Shown: positions 25,601 to 32,960 of the stretch, piece after piece
Position numbering within the stretch: position 1 is the first letter of the stretch
Layout: each line of letters begins with the position of its first letter
DNA from: CALOFP01 sp942492635
Lineage (GTDB): Bacteria > UBP6 > UBA1177 > CALOFP01
Direction of reading: 5' to 3'
Assembly: GCA_942492635.1 (NCBI GenBank)
Contig: CALOFP010000002.1
Coordinates: forward strand, 248,001 to 312,000
DNA: 64,000 nt
Made by a program: the position numbers and the translations under genes
Notes under the pieces: model-generated
What the model was told of the DNA's origin: nothing
What the model saw: only the letters and a program-made list of their open reading frames with translations
Databases searched by the model: none

Positions 25601-25745
25601 AGTCGCCACAGAACAGCTTGCTGTTTTTTACAAGAAAACAGGAAGAACGGAACTCTTTTCACGCTTTCTTAACGAATCAATAGCTCTTTTCCAGGAATGG
25701 GGTGCAACGGCGAAAGCTGAGCATATGAGAAACAGCCACTGCTAA
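22683..25745 (+). CDS. AAA/STAND ATPase with helical-repeat C-terminus
   Basis: A 1020-residue protein. The N-terminal ATPase module has Walker A GYTGSGKSS (43-51) and Walker B LVLFLDDVHSAD, and resembles the ATPase part of large signalling proteins that also carry kinases or adenylate cyclases (COG3899-type). The remaining roughly 650 residues look like alpha-helical TPR-type repeats. No kinase, cyclase or DNA-binding domain is present, so it is a stand-alone version of unknown role. The ATG at 22683 is chosen because the earlier in-frame part is AT-rich and unlike a protein; no clear Shine-Dalgarno is seen. The end overlaps the convergent dacB-like gene by 4 bases. Confidence 0.7.
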   Translation: MSENIVLIPPVFRLFGLENETSMLNLIFDKVSIGDSEVVFVTGYTGSGKSSMVSRFIESVGQRGCVVASGRYSMASRAIPYSSFFEALRSLISNLLVSDEETQRRVGEGLGIHAAILSDVIPELEKLVGRQPSPARLKAVESKNRFYLAMKRFLSLIGSAASPLVLFLDDVHSADVDSLKLIESLAFDRDLRHLMLICAYRENGVGCDEPLLKMVRRMRRSEWCTFMEIKPLDLINTNRYVSTLLQSDPCSTRSLSEIVQQKTHGNPLFIRQFLKKLIDKAFIMRDAKGKGFTWKRNEMEAIDLSEETFGMMVWRIQKLPAELLFVLKIGACFGPGFNAAFISEVGDLPVYRVVAALQEAVTLNLIVPQSETVIMSHHEIERMFEGEKERTYRISEHLWEKLRAVPEISLEDRFSFSITGMESAVEALMDKEELEYINLRVARSISKDMPLDEESLFKVVAHYNRSDKLVTLEDERMLVAELNLLAAKKARNKAAFESAFTYLTKAMALVSPNPFSRNYRLSLDIYSEAAEAAFMTGRFDVMEDLSDVVEKEARSLMDRLRIDCIRIDAEISRNRIREAIEMGLSLLNAHGLSCSYEPKTLRIFFLLIRVRIGMACKPWERIKRLPMMSDRNCLAILQVLDRILPATLLTEPLLYPYLSMKGLVLSLRYGNAPQSPQLYPILGSMWGEIGMLRMGYSIGSAGGRLLEQVGDQSVRGRTMLSMNSLLHHWKLHLNTILKALEETWHVCIQNGELYVASLAAAEYAYKLIGAGRELLHVRDEMARVESEIREIKQLQILPYIRLLRQYVCNLITATDEPWVLSGDLYDENEMEPVHSRDSDRNALFSLYLHKAILGYLFGKYHIAERYASRAYNYMDNMTTTTPSLSLFFYDALNLFALCNGDMKLLSGDKRRRYRRSMKLFKKFSSLCPCNYSHRYELLLALHLLSRREFDAAEKHLVVAKENAEVNGYTPEAAVATEQLAVFYKKTGRTELFSRFLNESIALFQEWGATAKAEHMRNSHC

Positions 25746-27088
25746 AGGTTACTGTAGATTTGTTGTAGAATCTTTGATCTGACGCCCTGTAGTGAGACTT
25801 TACTCTTTTTGCTGTTTATTACGATGGTGAACAGATAGAGTTTTCCGCTCTTTCCCCTCATTAATCCTGAAATCGACGAGACCCCTGAAAGGGTGCCGGT
25901 TTTTGCCCGGACTGAGCTGATATGCCTGCCTCGTTCCCCCTTCAGTGTTCCATCTTCACCTGCAACTGGAAGTGCTGAAAAGAAGTCTATTCTTTCGAAT
26001 GGATCTCTGTATTCGTATTTCAGAAGAGAGATGAGAAAGGTCGGCTTGAGAAGATTTTCTTTGCCCAGGCCGGATCCGTTTGTTATCTGAGGAGTTTTTC
26101 CTGATATGGATAGTGCGAATTCCCTCAGGACATCAACACCCTTTTCCGGGTTTCCCTTCACCTTCCGTCCGAGAAATGAGAGAAGGGATTCTGCGATGAA
26201 GTTTGAAGAGTAACGATTCATGCTTGTAAGGATGTTGCGAAGATCTCTGCTCTGATGTAGAAGCAGGATTCCGGAGGATGAAGTGAAGAGGTTAGGTGAT
26301 AGATTTTTTCTGAAAATTGGAATATCCCCACTTTTCCCCAGGAGGTGGAGAAGGGTTCGTATGTAATGAAACGTTGGTTTGAAAATTTTCCGATAGAATG
26401 TTTGAGGTTTGGAGGAAGTTCCTATCGTTCCGGAAATCTGCACCACAGTTTTGTTTCCCTTTAGCAGGGTGTGTGCTAGCAGATTTCTTTTTCTGCCGTC
26501 AACTGTCCTGGCCCTGTTGTCTATCAAGAAGTGGTCCCCGGGAGTACCGACGCCTACTTCGGGCGCTTTTCCCTTTTTTCCAGGGGCAACTGAGATTTTT
26601 ACGGCGTTGAAGTTTAGGGAGAGTGGCGAAATAGGTGCAAGGTATGCCCTGTCTCCGATTTCGCCTCCTTGCATTTTTCTTTCACCCTCCTTGCCGTAAG
26701 CGAAATCGTCGGTCACAACCTGAGACACTCTTCCGACACCTCTGGATCTAAGGTCGTTAGCGATCCACCACAGCTCCTCCATTACCGTTGAGGGATTTCC
26801 ATCCGTTTTTATGAACAGTGTGTCATCCCGGAATAGAAATTTTGTCGAAAAGTGAAAGTTGCGGCCAAGATGGTGGAGTGCCGCTGCACTTGTTAGGAGC
26901 TTGACGTTTGATGCGTAGGAAAAGGTTTTTTCCGAATTGATGGTGATGACATTTTTTCCTGTGGATACGCTGTGGACAACGATTCCAACCTCCTCCCTTT
27001 CAAGCGGCGAAAAGTTTATCGAAGGCGAAGCCTCCGCAAGACTACATAGAGCGAAAATGTTTAAAAAAAGTAGAAATGTTCGGCTCAT
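25742..27088 (-). CDS. dacB: D-alanyl-D-alanine carboxypeptidase/endopeptidase (PBP4 type)
   Basis: A 448-residue S13-family penicillin-binding protein, which trims or cleaves peptidoglycan peptides in the periplasm. It has a signal peptide (MSRTFLLFLNIFALCSLAEA), and the three active-site motifs S60-N-V-K63 (YASNVKLLTS), SSN (RYSSNFIAESL) and KTG (VRAKTGTLSG). The ATG at 27088 has AAGGAGGTGCTC upstream and is preferred to the GTG at 27094. It is slightly shorter than E. coli PBP4. Confidence 0.9.
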   Translation of the reverse strand: MSRTFLLFLNIFALCSLAEASPSINFSPLEREEVGIVVHSVSTGKNVITINSEKTFSYASNVKLLTSAAALHHLGRNFHFSTKFLFRDDTLFIKTDGNPSTVMEELWWIANDLRSRGVGRVSQVVTDDFAYGKEGERKMQGGEIGDRAYLAPISPLSLNFNAVKISVAPGKKGKAPEVGVGTPGDHFLIDNRARTVDGRKRNLLAHTLLKGNKTVVQISGTIGTSSKPQTFYRKIFKPTFHYIRTLLHLLGKSGDIPIFRKNLSPNLFTSSSGILLLHQSRDLRNILTSMNRYSSNFIAESLLSFLGRKVKGNPEKGVDVLREFALSISGKTPQITNGSGLGKENLLKPTFLISLLKYEYRDPFERIDFFSALPVAGEDGTLKGERGRHISSVRAKTGTLSGVSSISGLMRGKSGKLYLFTIVINSKKSKVSLQGVRSKILQQIYSNL

Positions 27089-27160
27089 GAGCACCTCCTT
27101 GTTTACTTTATATTATCAGGAGTTATTATTAAATCAATTATGACATAAATTTCTTTTATT

Positions 27161-27188
27161 TTGAAAATATTGAAATGTAACCTATAAT
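27161..27188 (+). promoter_or_regulatory. promoter of the propeller-AraC regulator gene
   Basis: TTGAAA (27161-27166) and TATAAT (27183-27188), 16 bases apart, lie about 30 bases before the first start codon. Confidence 0.6.
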
Positions 27189-27218
27189 AAGTGCTGTTCT
27201 TCTGGGGAAATTATTCGT

Positions 27219-30011
27219 TTGGGGGGGAATTTGTACGGACGTGTCATCAAAAATTTGTTCAAGTTTTGTTTCACCGTTTTACTGTTTCTTTATTCGGCTT
27301 CAATCTATTCAGCCAATCTAAGACACTACATTCAGTATGCTTGGAATGTAGAGGACGGACTGCCCCAGAATACTGTCTACACCATCAACCAGAGTGGAGA
27401 CGGTTACCTCTGGCTTGGAACTCAGGAGGGGCTTGTCCGTTTTGACGGAATCGAATTCAGGGTTTTCAACAGAGAAAACACGCCGCAGCTTAAGAGGAAT
27501 CGTATCTGGACTATTGTTGAATCAAGGGACCGTACAATGTGGATAGGTTCCTACGACGGTGGTCTGATTAGAAGACAAGGCGGACAATTTAAACGCTACG
27601 GTGTTCAGACGGGGCTCTCATCTGAATCCATCCGTGCTATTCTTGAGGATTCCAAGGGGCGTCTCTGGATCGGCACCTATGGCGGTGGTCTTGAAAGGAT
27701 GGAAGGCGAAAAGTTTGTTCACTATGACCGTAGTCGGGGACTTGAAAATTTGAATGTTACCGCTCTGGCAGAGGACAGTTCGAACAATCTCTGGATAGGA
27801 ACCGACGGAGGTGGTCTGTTCGTGTTGCGGGACGATAAAATATCCGCCGCATCCCTCGACGACTCTCTTCGCGACGCACGAATTGGAGCGCTCTACCGGG
27901 ACAGGGAAGGCTCAATCTGGATAGGTACCTACGGAAGAGGGCTCTACAGGTATGGCGAAGACGGTCTCAGTCACTTTACCTCTTCACAGGGGCTCAGCAG
28001 CGATATAGTTCTTTCGATAATGGAGGACCGCAAGGGAAATTTATGGATAGGTACGAACGGAGGTGGTCTGAACCTTTTCAGCGGAGGACATATTCACTCT
28101 TTCGGAAAGGGTGACGGTCTTTCGGGGGAGATGGTTCGATCTCTTTTCGAGGACAGGGAGGGAAACCTCTGGGTCGGTACTTTCGGGAACGGACTCAATC
28201 TCTTTGTAGAAGGAAAGATGAAGAGCTACACGGCGAGGGACGGGCTTTCCAACGACATGGTTTCCGCCCTTCTCGGAGACGGTTCCGAGGGTCTCTGGAT
28301 AGGGACACTGGGAGGCGGACTGAATCTGTTGAAGAGTGGAAATTTTTCAAGGTTCGGGAAGGAGTCCGGTCTCTTGAGCAGGCAGGTTCTTTCTCTCCGG
28401 CGTACGGGTGACGGATCCCTTTTCATCGGAACAGTCGACGATGGAGTCTACCGATACGAGAAAGGGAGAATTTCAAGATTTCCAGGTATGAAAGGTTTCC
28501 CCAGTAAAATCATCATGTCCATTTTTGAGGATCGCAAGGGACGACTCTGGATCGGAACAAGCGGAGGAGGAATCGCTCTGTTCGAAGGGGATTCCCGGAC
28601 GGTTATCGATGAGAGTAGCGGTCTCTCAAATAACCGGGTGAAATGCATTGTGGAGGATGCAGACGGAACTATATGGATAGGAACGGACGGTGGAGGACTC
28701 AACACTATTTCCGATGGCAAGACTCATATCTTCGGAAAAAAAGACGGACTTGTAGGAGAGAACATATGGTCTCTCTATCCGGATATGGATGGGAATCTCT
28801 GGATAGGTACATACGGCGACGGTTTGAATCTATACAGGAAAGGTCGTTTTTACCACTTCGGAGTGAGGGACGGTCTTTTCGACAACGTTGTCTATACCAT
28901 CCTCGAGGATGGAAACGGTTATCTGTGGATGAGCAGTAACCGTGGAATTTTCAGGGTCAGAAAGAGTGATCTGTTAGCAAATGCCGAGGGCAGAAAGCCG
29001 AGAATAGAAACCGAGTCATTCGGCATCAGCGACGGAATGAAGAGTATTGAAGCCAACGGAGGTTTTCAACCTGCCGGATGGAAGGATGAAAGCGGAAAAC
29101 TGTATTTTCCTACAGTGCGGGGTGTCGTGGAGGTGGATCCCTCCCACATGAGAATCAACAGAGTTCCTCCTCCCGTTCATATTGAGAAAATCTATGCCGA
29201 TAAACGATCGATCATGCCTGCGGAGCGCATTACAATCGGTCCCGGTTGTGAGCGTTTGGAGATAGATTATACAGGTCTCAGTTTCAGCGCTCCCAAGAAG
29301 GTTTCTTTTGCCTATCGACTCGAAGGATTCGACAGAGGATGGATCGAAGCCGGCAGTAGAAGGCGGGCCTTCTACACAAACTTGAACCCCGGGTCGTACA
29401 CCTTTCGGGTCAAAGCGGCCAACAACGACGGTGTGTGGAATGAGGAGGGCACCTCCATCAAAATCACGATTGAACCCTTCTTCTATCAGACACTACCGTT
29501 CTATATTTTTGCCTCGCTGCTTTCTATTCTTATAGTTCTTTCTCCTCCGCTGTTTTTTTACAGGATGCGTCTTCTAAAAGTCCGTAAAGAGAAGGAACAA
29601 CTTGCTAAGAAGGTTGAGGAGGCGGAAAAAAGATATGAAAAGTGCAGACTTGATTTTGAGAAATCCACCTACTATATGGAGAAGCTTCTTTCGTTCATGG
29701 ACGACGAAAAACCGTACAGGGACAGTTCGCTTACGCTGCAGCATGTAGCTGACAATCTGGGTATCAGCCACCTCTACCTTTCTCAGATTATAAACATCCA
29801 CATGAACCAGAGTTTTCATCTTTTTATAAGCAACTACCGGATAGGGGAGGTAAAGGAAAAACTTTCAGATACCTCCTTAAAGGACAAGAACATACTCTCG
29901 ATCGCCTATGCCGCAGGATTTAATTCAAAATCCACCTTTAATTCCGTATTCAAGAAGTTCACAGGGATGACTCCTTCCGAGTACAGAAAAAAGCATATGG
30001 GCAACCAGTAA
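27219..30011 (+). CDS. transmembrane beta-propeller sensor with AraC-type DNA-binding domain
   Basis: A 930-residue sensor. Signal/anchor segment (FKFCFTVLLFLYSASIYSA), about 13 two-component-regulator propeller repeats (each with a form of LWIGTxGGGL, residues about 50-590), a Y_Y_Y domain (about 680-757), one transmembrane helix (about 760-783), a coiled coil, and a C-terminal AraC/XylS helix-turn-helix (about 825-925, with SIAYAAGFNSKSTFNSVFKKFTG split around it). It resembles hybrid two-component proteins but lacks the histidine kinase and receiver, so it may sense a periplasmic ligand and bind DNA directly from the membrane. The start is TTG at 27219 or 27231. Confidence 0.85.
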   Translation: MGGNLYGRVIKNLFKFCFTVLLFLYSASIYSANLRHYIQYAWNVEDGLPQNTVYTINQSGDGYLWLGTQEGLVRFDGIEFRVFNRENTPQLKRNRIWTIVESRDRTMWIGSYDGGLIRRQGGQFKRYGVQTGLSSESIRAILEDSKGRLWIGTYGGGLERMEGEKFVHYDRSRGLENLNVTALAEDSSNNLWIGTDGGGLFVLRDDKISAASLDDSLRDARIGALYRDREGSIWIGTYGRGLYRYGEDGLSHFTSSQGLSSDIVLSIMEDRKGNLWIGTNGGGLNLFSGGHIHSFGKGDGLSGEMVRSLFEDREGNLWVGTFGNGLNLFVEGKMKSYTARDGLSNDMVSALLGDGSEGLWIGTLGGGLNLLKSGNFSRFGKESGLLSRQVLSLRRTGDGSLFIGTVDDGVYRYEKGRISRFPGMKGFPSKIIMSIFEDRKGRLWIGTSGGGIALFEGDSRTVIDESSGLSNNRVKCIVEDADGTIWIGTDGGGLNTISDGKTHIFGKKDGLVGENIWSLYPDMDGNLWIGTYGDGLNLYRKGRFYHFGVRDGLFDNVVYTILEDGNGYLWMSSNRGIFRVRKSDLLANAEGRKPRIETESFGISDGMKSIEANGGFQPAGWKDESGKLYFPTVRGVVEVDPSHMRINRVPPPVHIEKIYADKRSIMPAERITIGPGCERLEIDYTGLSFSAPKKVSFAYRLEGFDRGWIEAGSRRRAFYTNLNPGSYTFRVKAANNDGVWNEEGTSIKITIEPFFYQTLPFYIFASLLSILIVLSPPLFFYRMRLLKVRKEKEQLAKKVEEAEKRYEKCRLDFEKSTYYMEKLLSFMDDEKPYRDSSLTLQHVADNLGISHLYLSQIINIHMNQSFHLFISNYRIGEVKEKLSDTSLKDKNILSIAYAAGFNSKSTFNSVFKKFTGMTPSEYRKKHMGNQ

Positions 30012-30188
30012 AAGATTTTCAAACGATTTTATCTGACAAATTCAGTTTTCGGCTATCATAAATGTGTTAATGAGGAAATTTCATAGAGTCCTCTAATGAA
30101 GGGGGATCAACCCGGATGTACTCGTGCTTCTTTCGAAAAGTAAGGTTCTTAAGATCCATTCGGGATCGTAGTTTTGTACGGATGACGA

Positions 30189-30217
30189 TTGACGGATTCT
30201 CTTTTTCAGATTAACTT
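30189..30217 (+). promoter_or_regulatory. possible promoter of the transaldolase gene
   Basis: TTGACG (30189-30194) and TAACTT (30212-30217) are 17 bases apart, 44 bases before the GTG start. The -10 is only a fair match. The rest of the 249-base gap after the regulator gene (30012-30260) shows no gene. Confidence 0.4.
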
Positions 30218-30260
30218 TTAGTAGGCGGTATCGTGTTAACTTTATCTCTGGGAGGATGTT

Positions 30261-31352
30261 GTGAAAAACAGATCTCTTACCAACATGTATGAGAAGGGCC
30301 AGAGTGTCTGGCTGGATTATCTAAGCAGGGATCTCATTGAAAATGGAACTCTCGAAAAACTTGTTGAAATGGGGGTTACCGGGGTCACGTCCAATCCGTC
30401 GATTTTCAACAAAGCGATTAAGGGTAGTGAATTCTACTTAGCCGATATTAACCGTATGAAAACGGAGGAGTACGGAAATTTCTATGTTTATGACGAACTG
30501 ACTGTGAGAGATGTGAAGTCGGGCTGTGATATCCTTTCCGGAGTGTATGAGAAAACTGGAGGACGTGACGGCTACGTAAGTCTTGAGATAAACCCACAGA
30601 TTGCGGAAAGGTTTGAAGAGAGTTTGGAGGAGGGGCGACGGCTGTGGGCCAAGGTTGATCGTCCCAACCTGATGCTTAAAGTTCCAGCTACCACGGCCGG
30701 TTTCAAAGTTGCTGAGCTGCTGACTGAGGAGGGAATGAATATCAATATAACCCTGATTTTTTCAATGGATCAGTACAGGAAGGCGGCCCATTCCTATCTC
30801 CGAGGAATCGAAAAGCGTCTTTCCAGGGGCGAGGAAGTCCGGCACATCCATTCCGTGACCAGTTTTTTTGTCAGTAGGATTGATGCTGAGGTTGATACCA
30901 GAATTGAGACTATGGAAAAAAGTGAACTTTATCCGCTGCTTGGGAGAGCTGCCGTTGCCTGCGGAAGAATGCTCTACGGAGAGTATCAGAAAATCTGCAG
31001 GGAAGAGTTTCGGCAGATCGAAAAGAGGGGTGGAAACAGACAGCGAATTCTCTGGGCCTCCACCGGTATCAAAAACGAAAGATACCATCCTCTGAAGTAT
31101 GTTGAGGAGCTTTTTGCACCGGGAACCGTTACAACTCTGCCGGAGGAGACTCTCAAGTTGTTGATGGCGGAACAGTACGAACCGAAGACTTTTAATCTTG
31201 AGACGGATGACGAACAAGGTGTTGTTCGCAAGTTAAAAGAATCCGGCTTGGATTTGAATGAAGTTACATCTATGCTTCAAAGTCGCGGAGTGGAGCTTTT
31301 TTCCGATGCCTTCGAAGATCTTCTATACACTCTTGAGGGGATGCTGAAGTAG
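30261..31352 (+). CDS. tal: transaldolase
   Basis: A 363-residue transaldolase of the long bacterial type, moving a three-carbon unit between sugar phosphates in the non-oxidative pentose phosphate pathway. The Schiff-base lysine is K140 in NLMLKVPATTAG. GVTGVTSNPSIFNKAI, NINITLIFS and WASTGIKNERY are family motifs. The start is GTG with GGGAGGATGTT upstream (an ATG at 30256 is out of frame). It is followed by 141 bases before a small zinc-ribbon gene with its own promoter. Confidence 0.93.
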   Translation: MKNRSLTNMYEKGQSVWLDYLSRDLIENGTLEKLVEMGVTGVTSNPSIFNKAIKGSEFYLADINRMKTEEYGNFYVYDELTVRDVKSGCDILSGVYEKTGGRDGYVSLEINPQIAERFEESLEEGRRLWAKVDRPNLMLKVPATTAGFKVAELLTEEGMNINITLIFSMDQYRKAAHSYLRGIEKRLSRGEEVRHIHSVTSFFVSRIDAEVDTRIETMEKSELYPLLGRAAVACGRMLYGEYQKICREEFRQIEKRGGNRQRILWASTGIKNERYHPLKYVEELFAPGTVTTLPEETLKLLMAEQYEPKTFNLETDDEQGVVRKLKESGLDLNEVTSMLQSRGVELFSDAFEDLLYTLEGMLK

Positions 31353-31424
31353 TCATTCTTACCTAACTGTTTGTTTTTCTTAAATTAGAATCATATATTA
31401 TTAGAATGTTTTTTTCTAATTTAC

Positions 31425-31453
31425 TTGACTATTAAAAATCCCGGCAGCATAAT
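31425..31453 (+). promoter_or_regulatory. promoter of the 55-residue protein gene
   Basis: TTGACT (31425-31430) and CATAAT (31448-31453), 17 bases apart, lie 40 bases before the ATG at 31494. Confidence 0.6.
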
Positions 31454-31493
31454 AATAGAACAAAGATTCAATAAAATATATGGGAGTACAAAA

Positions 31494-31661
31494 ATGAAAT
31501 ACACAACAGTAAAGTGTAAAGCCTGTGGAGAACTCTTAATCGTCAATTACAAGAACTATTACAAGGACATCGTTGACAAAGACTTCCTCTGCTACGCCTG
31601 CAATCTCGATACTGACCAGGCGATGATGGTTGAAGATCAGGTAGAGGATGAGATTGAGTGA
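31494..31661 (+). CDS. 55-residue zinc-ribbon-like protein
   Basis: A small protein (MKYTTVKCKACGELL...) with two CxxC pairs: C8-x2-C11 and a second CYAC pair, and an acidic C-terminus (VEDQVEDEIE). The ATG has GGGAG 8 bases upstream and its own promoter. It is probably a structural zinc ribbon. I do not recognise a named family. It stands alone between transaldolase and the hydrogenase operon. Confidence 0.6.
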   Translation: MKYTTVKCKACGELLIVNYKNYYKDIVDKDFLCYACNLDTDQAMMVEDQVEDEIE

Positions 31662-32051
31662 TCTAGTACTGTTCGCTCTGCATTTTGGATCTTCCTGAAA
31701 TTCGATTTGACGACAGTGTAGCGGATTTGGGCTGTTTCGAAAAGTATTAAAGGACCGATTCGGTCTGCTTAACATCATAAGGCTCTATATTCTTGAAACC
31801 CGTCTTAGAATCACAAGCAACTAACTGCAAGCTTTAGATTTATATGTCACAGGTTCTATCCGATTTAAAAAAAGGGGTATAGTTGTCAATTTTTCCACAA
31901 TATAGAGGTGGTTCAGAGAGGAGTATCAATTTCTAATCCGATTTTGATTGTTTCTCCAATTCCAATAAGAAAAGTCCGGCGGTGAAAGCTACCGATTAAT
32001 AATTCAAAATCCTTATCTCGAAAATTGTCCCGGATAGTCCTGATAAGTGAA
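31662..32051. other. intergenic region before the hydrogenase operon
   Basis: No convincing gene in about 390 bases. It contains a 13-base palindrome GACCGATTCGGTC (31753-31765), not followed by a T run, and a Rex-like dyad TTGTCAATTTTTCCACAA (31883-31900, two mismatches from TTGTGAA-N4-TTCACAA). The probable operon promoter follows at 32052. Confidence 0.5.
31883..31900 (+). promoter_or_regulatory. Rex-like operator (weak)
   Basis: An 18-base dyad with TTGT and ACAA ends and 2 of 14 non-spacer positions off the Rex consensus, 152 bases before the best -35 of the hydrogenase operon. Rex represses hydrogenase and fermentation genes in many anaerobes when the NADH/NAD ratio is low. The distance to the promoter weakens the call. 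Confidence 0.3.
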
Positions 32052-32080
32052 TTGTAATGGCTTTGCTAGTCAAATATAAT
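32052..32080 (+). promoter_or_regulatory. promoter of the [FeFe] hydrogenase operon
   Basis: TTGTAA (32052-32057) and TATAAT (32075-32080), 17 bases apart, place a start near 32087, about 30 bases before the first gene with its GGAGG Shine-Dalgarno. Confidence 0.7.
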
Positions 32081-32116
32081 TGAAATCACCGTATCACAAT
32101 AAGAATGGAGGTTTAG

Positions 32117-32593
32117 ATGGACGAGGAGAGAACCTACGGAAAGTTGGATTCCTATATCGACTCAATTGAAGAGAAAGAGGAGGCTCTGATCCACATCCTT
32201 CACAGGGCGCAGGAGATTTTCGGATACCTGCCATATGATATTCAGAGGCATATCGCACTGAGGCTCGGCATTCCTCTTGCCAAGGTTTACGGTGTTGTGA
32301 GTTTCTACTCCTACTTTTCAATGGTTCCCAGAGGGACCTACCCGATTTCCGTATGCATGGGAACAGCCTGTTTTGTGAAGGGAGCTCAGAAGGTGATGGA
32401 TGAATTTTCCCGTTGCCTTGATATCGGTGTTGGAGAGACATCTTCAAACGGGCGCTTTTCTCTCCACGGTATCCGATGTATAGGGGCATGCGGAGTGGCG
32501 CCGGTAGTTTTAATAGGAGATAAGGTTTATCCGAATGTAAAGCCCGAAGAGGTAAAGAAAATCCTGGCGGAATACGGAAGGAGGGAGGTATGA
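32117..32593 (+). CDS. hydrogenase 2Fe-2S subunit, NuoE/HndA-like
   Basis: A 158-residue thioredoxin-like 2Fe-2S protein homologous to complex I subunit NuoE and HndA. The four cluster cysteines lie in CMGTACFVKG and CIGACGVAP, with GVVSFYSYF as a family motif. It is the first gene of a four-gene unit encoding an NAD(P)-linked [FeFe] hydrogenase, where it should pass electrons in the flavin-bearing module. It overlaps the next gene by 4 bases (ATGA). Confidence 0.88.
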   Translation: MDEERTYGKLDSYIDSIEEKEEALIHILHRAQEIFGYLPYDIQRHIALRLGIPLAKVYGVVSFYSYFSMVPRGTYPISVCMGTACFVKGAQKVMDEFSRCLDIGVGETSSNGRFSLHGIRCIGACGVAPVVLIGDKVYPNVKPEEVKKILAEYGRREV

Positions 32594-32949
32594 ACAGGCT
32601 TGAAAAGGTTGCCGATCTGGAAGCTTTGAGGAAAGAGCTGAAGCAGGAAATGTGGGATGTGGAGATAAGGGTAGCCATGGCCACCTGTTCAGTAGCTGTG
32701 GGAGCTCGAAAGGTTTTCGATGTTTTCGAGAGGCTTGTTTCGAAGGAGGAAAGAAGAGTCCGTGTTGTAGCCACCGGCTGCATGGGACTCTGTTATGCTG
32801 AACCAACGGTTGAAGTTCTTGTTGAAGGACGCAGTCCCGTGATGTTTTCTCGGGTCGACAGCGCCAAGGCGGAGGAGATTTATCGGCGTTACATCTGTCT
32901 TGGTGAAGCGGTGGACGGAACTATAGAGGTAAGGCGCGAGTCGCTGTGA
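32590..32949 (+). CDS. 2Fe-2S ferredoxin-like subunit, HndB-like
   Basis: A 119-residue protein of the thioredoxin-like ferredoxin family. Cysteines fall in MATCSVAVGARK and ATGCMGLCYAEPT, three of four usual ligands, with the fourth position not clear. It resembles HndB of tetrameric NADP-reducing hydrogenases. It is coupled to the upstream gene by a 4-base overlap. Confidence 0.8.
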   Translation: MNRLEKVADLEALRKELKQEMWDVEIRVAMATCSVAVGARKVFDVFERLVSKEERRVRVVATGCMGLCYAEPTVEVLVEGRSPVMFSRVDSAKAEEIYRRYICLGEAVDGTIEVRRESL

Positions 32950-32960
32950 AAGGGGGTGTC

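Noticed and set aside
27360..28960. Spaced near-repeats that might suggest a CRISPR or repeat array
   Set aside because: The period follows the propeller blades (LWIGTxGGG) of one protein; the repeats diverge and are in frame.
31753..31765. 13-base palindrome GACCGATTCGGTC
   Set aside because: No T run, no nearby promoter and no second copy were seen, so no function could be supported.
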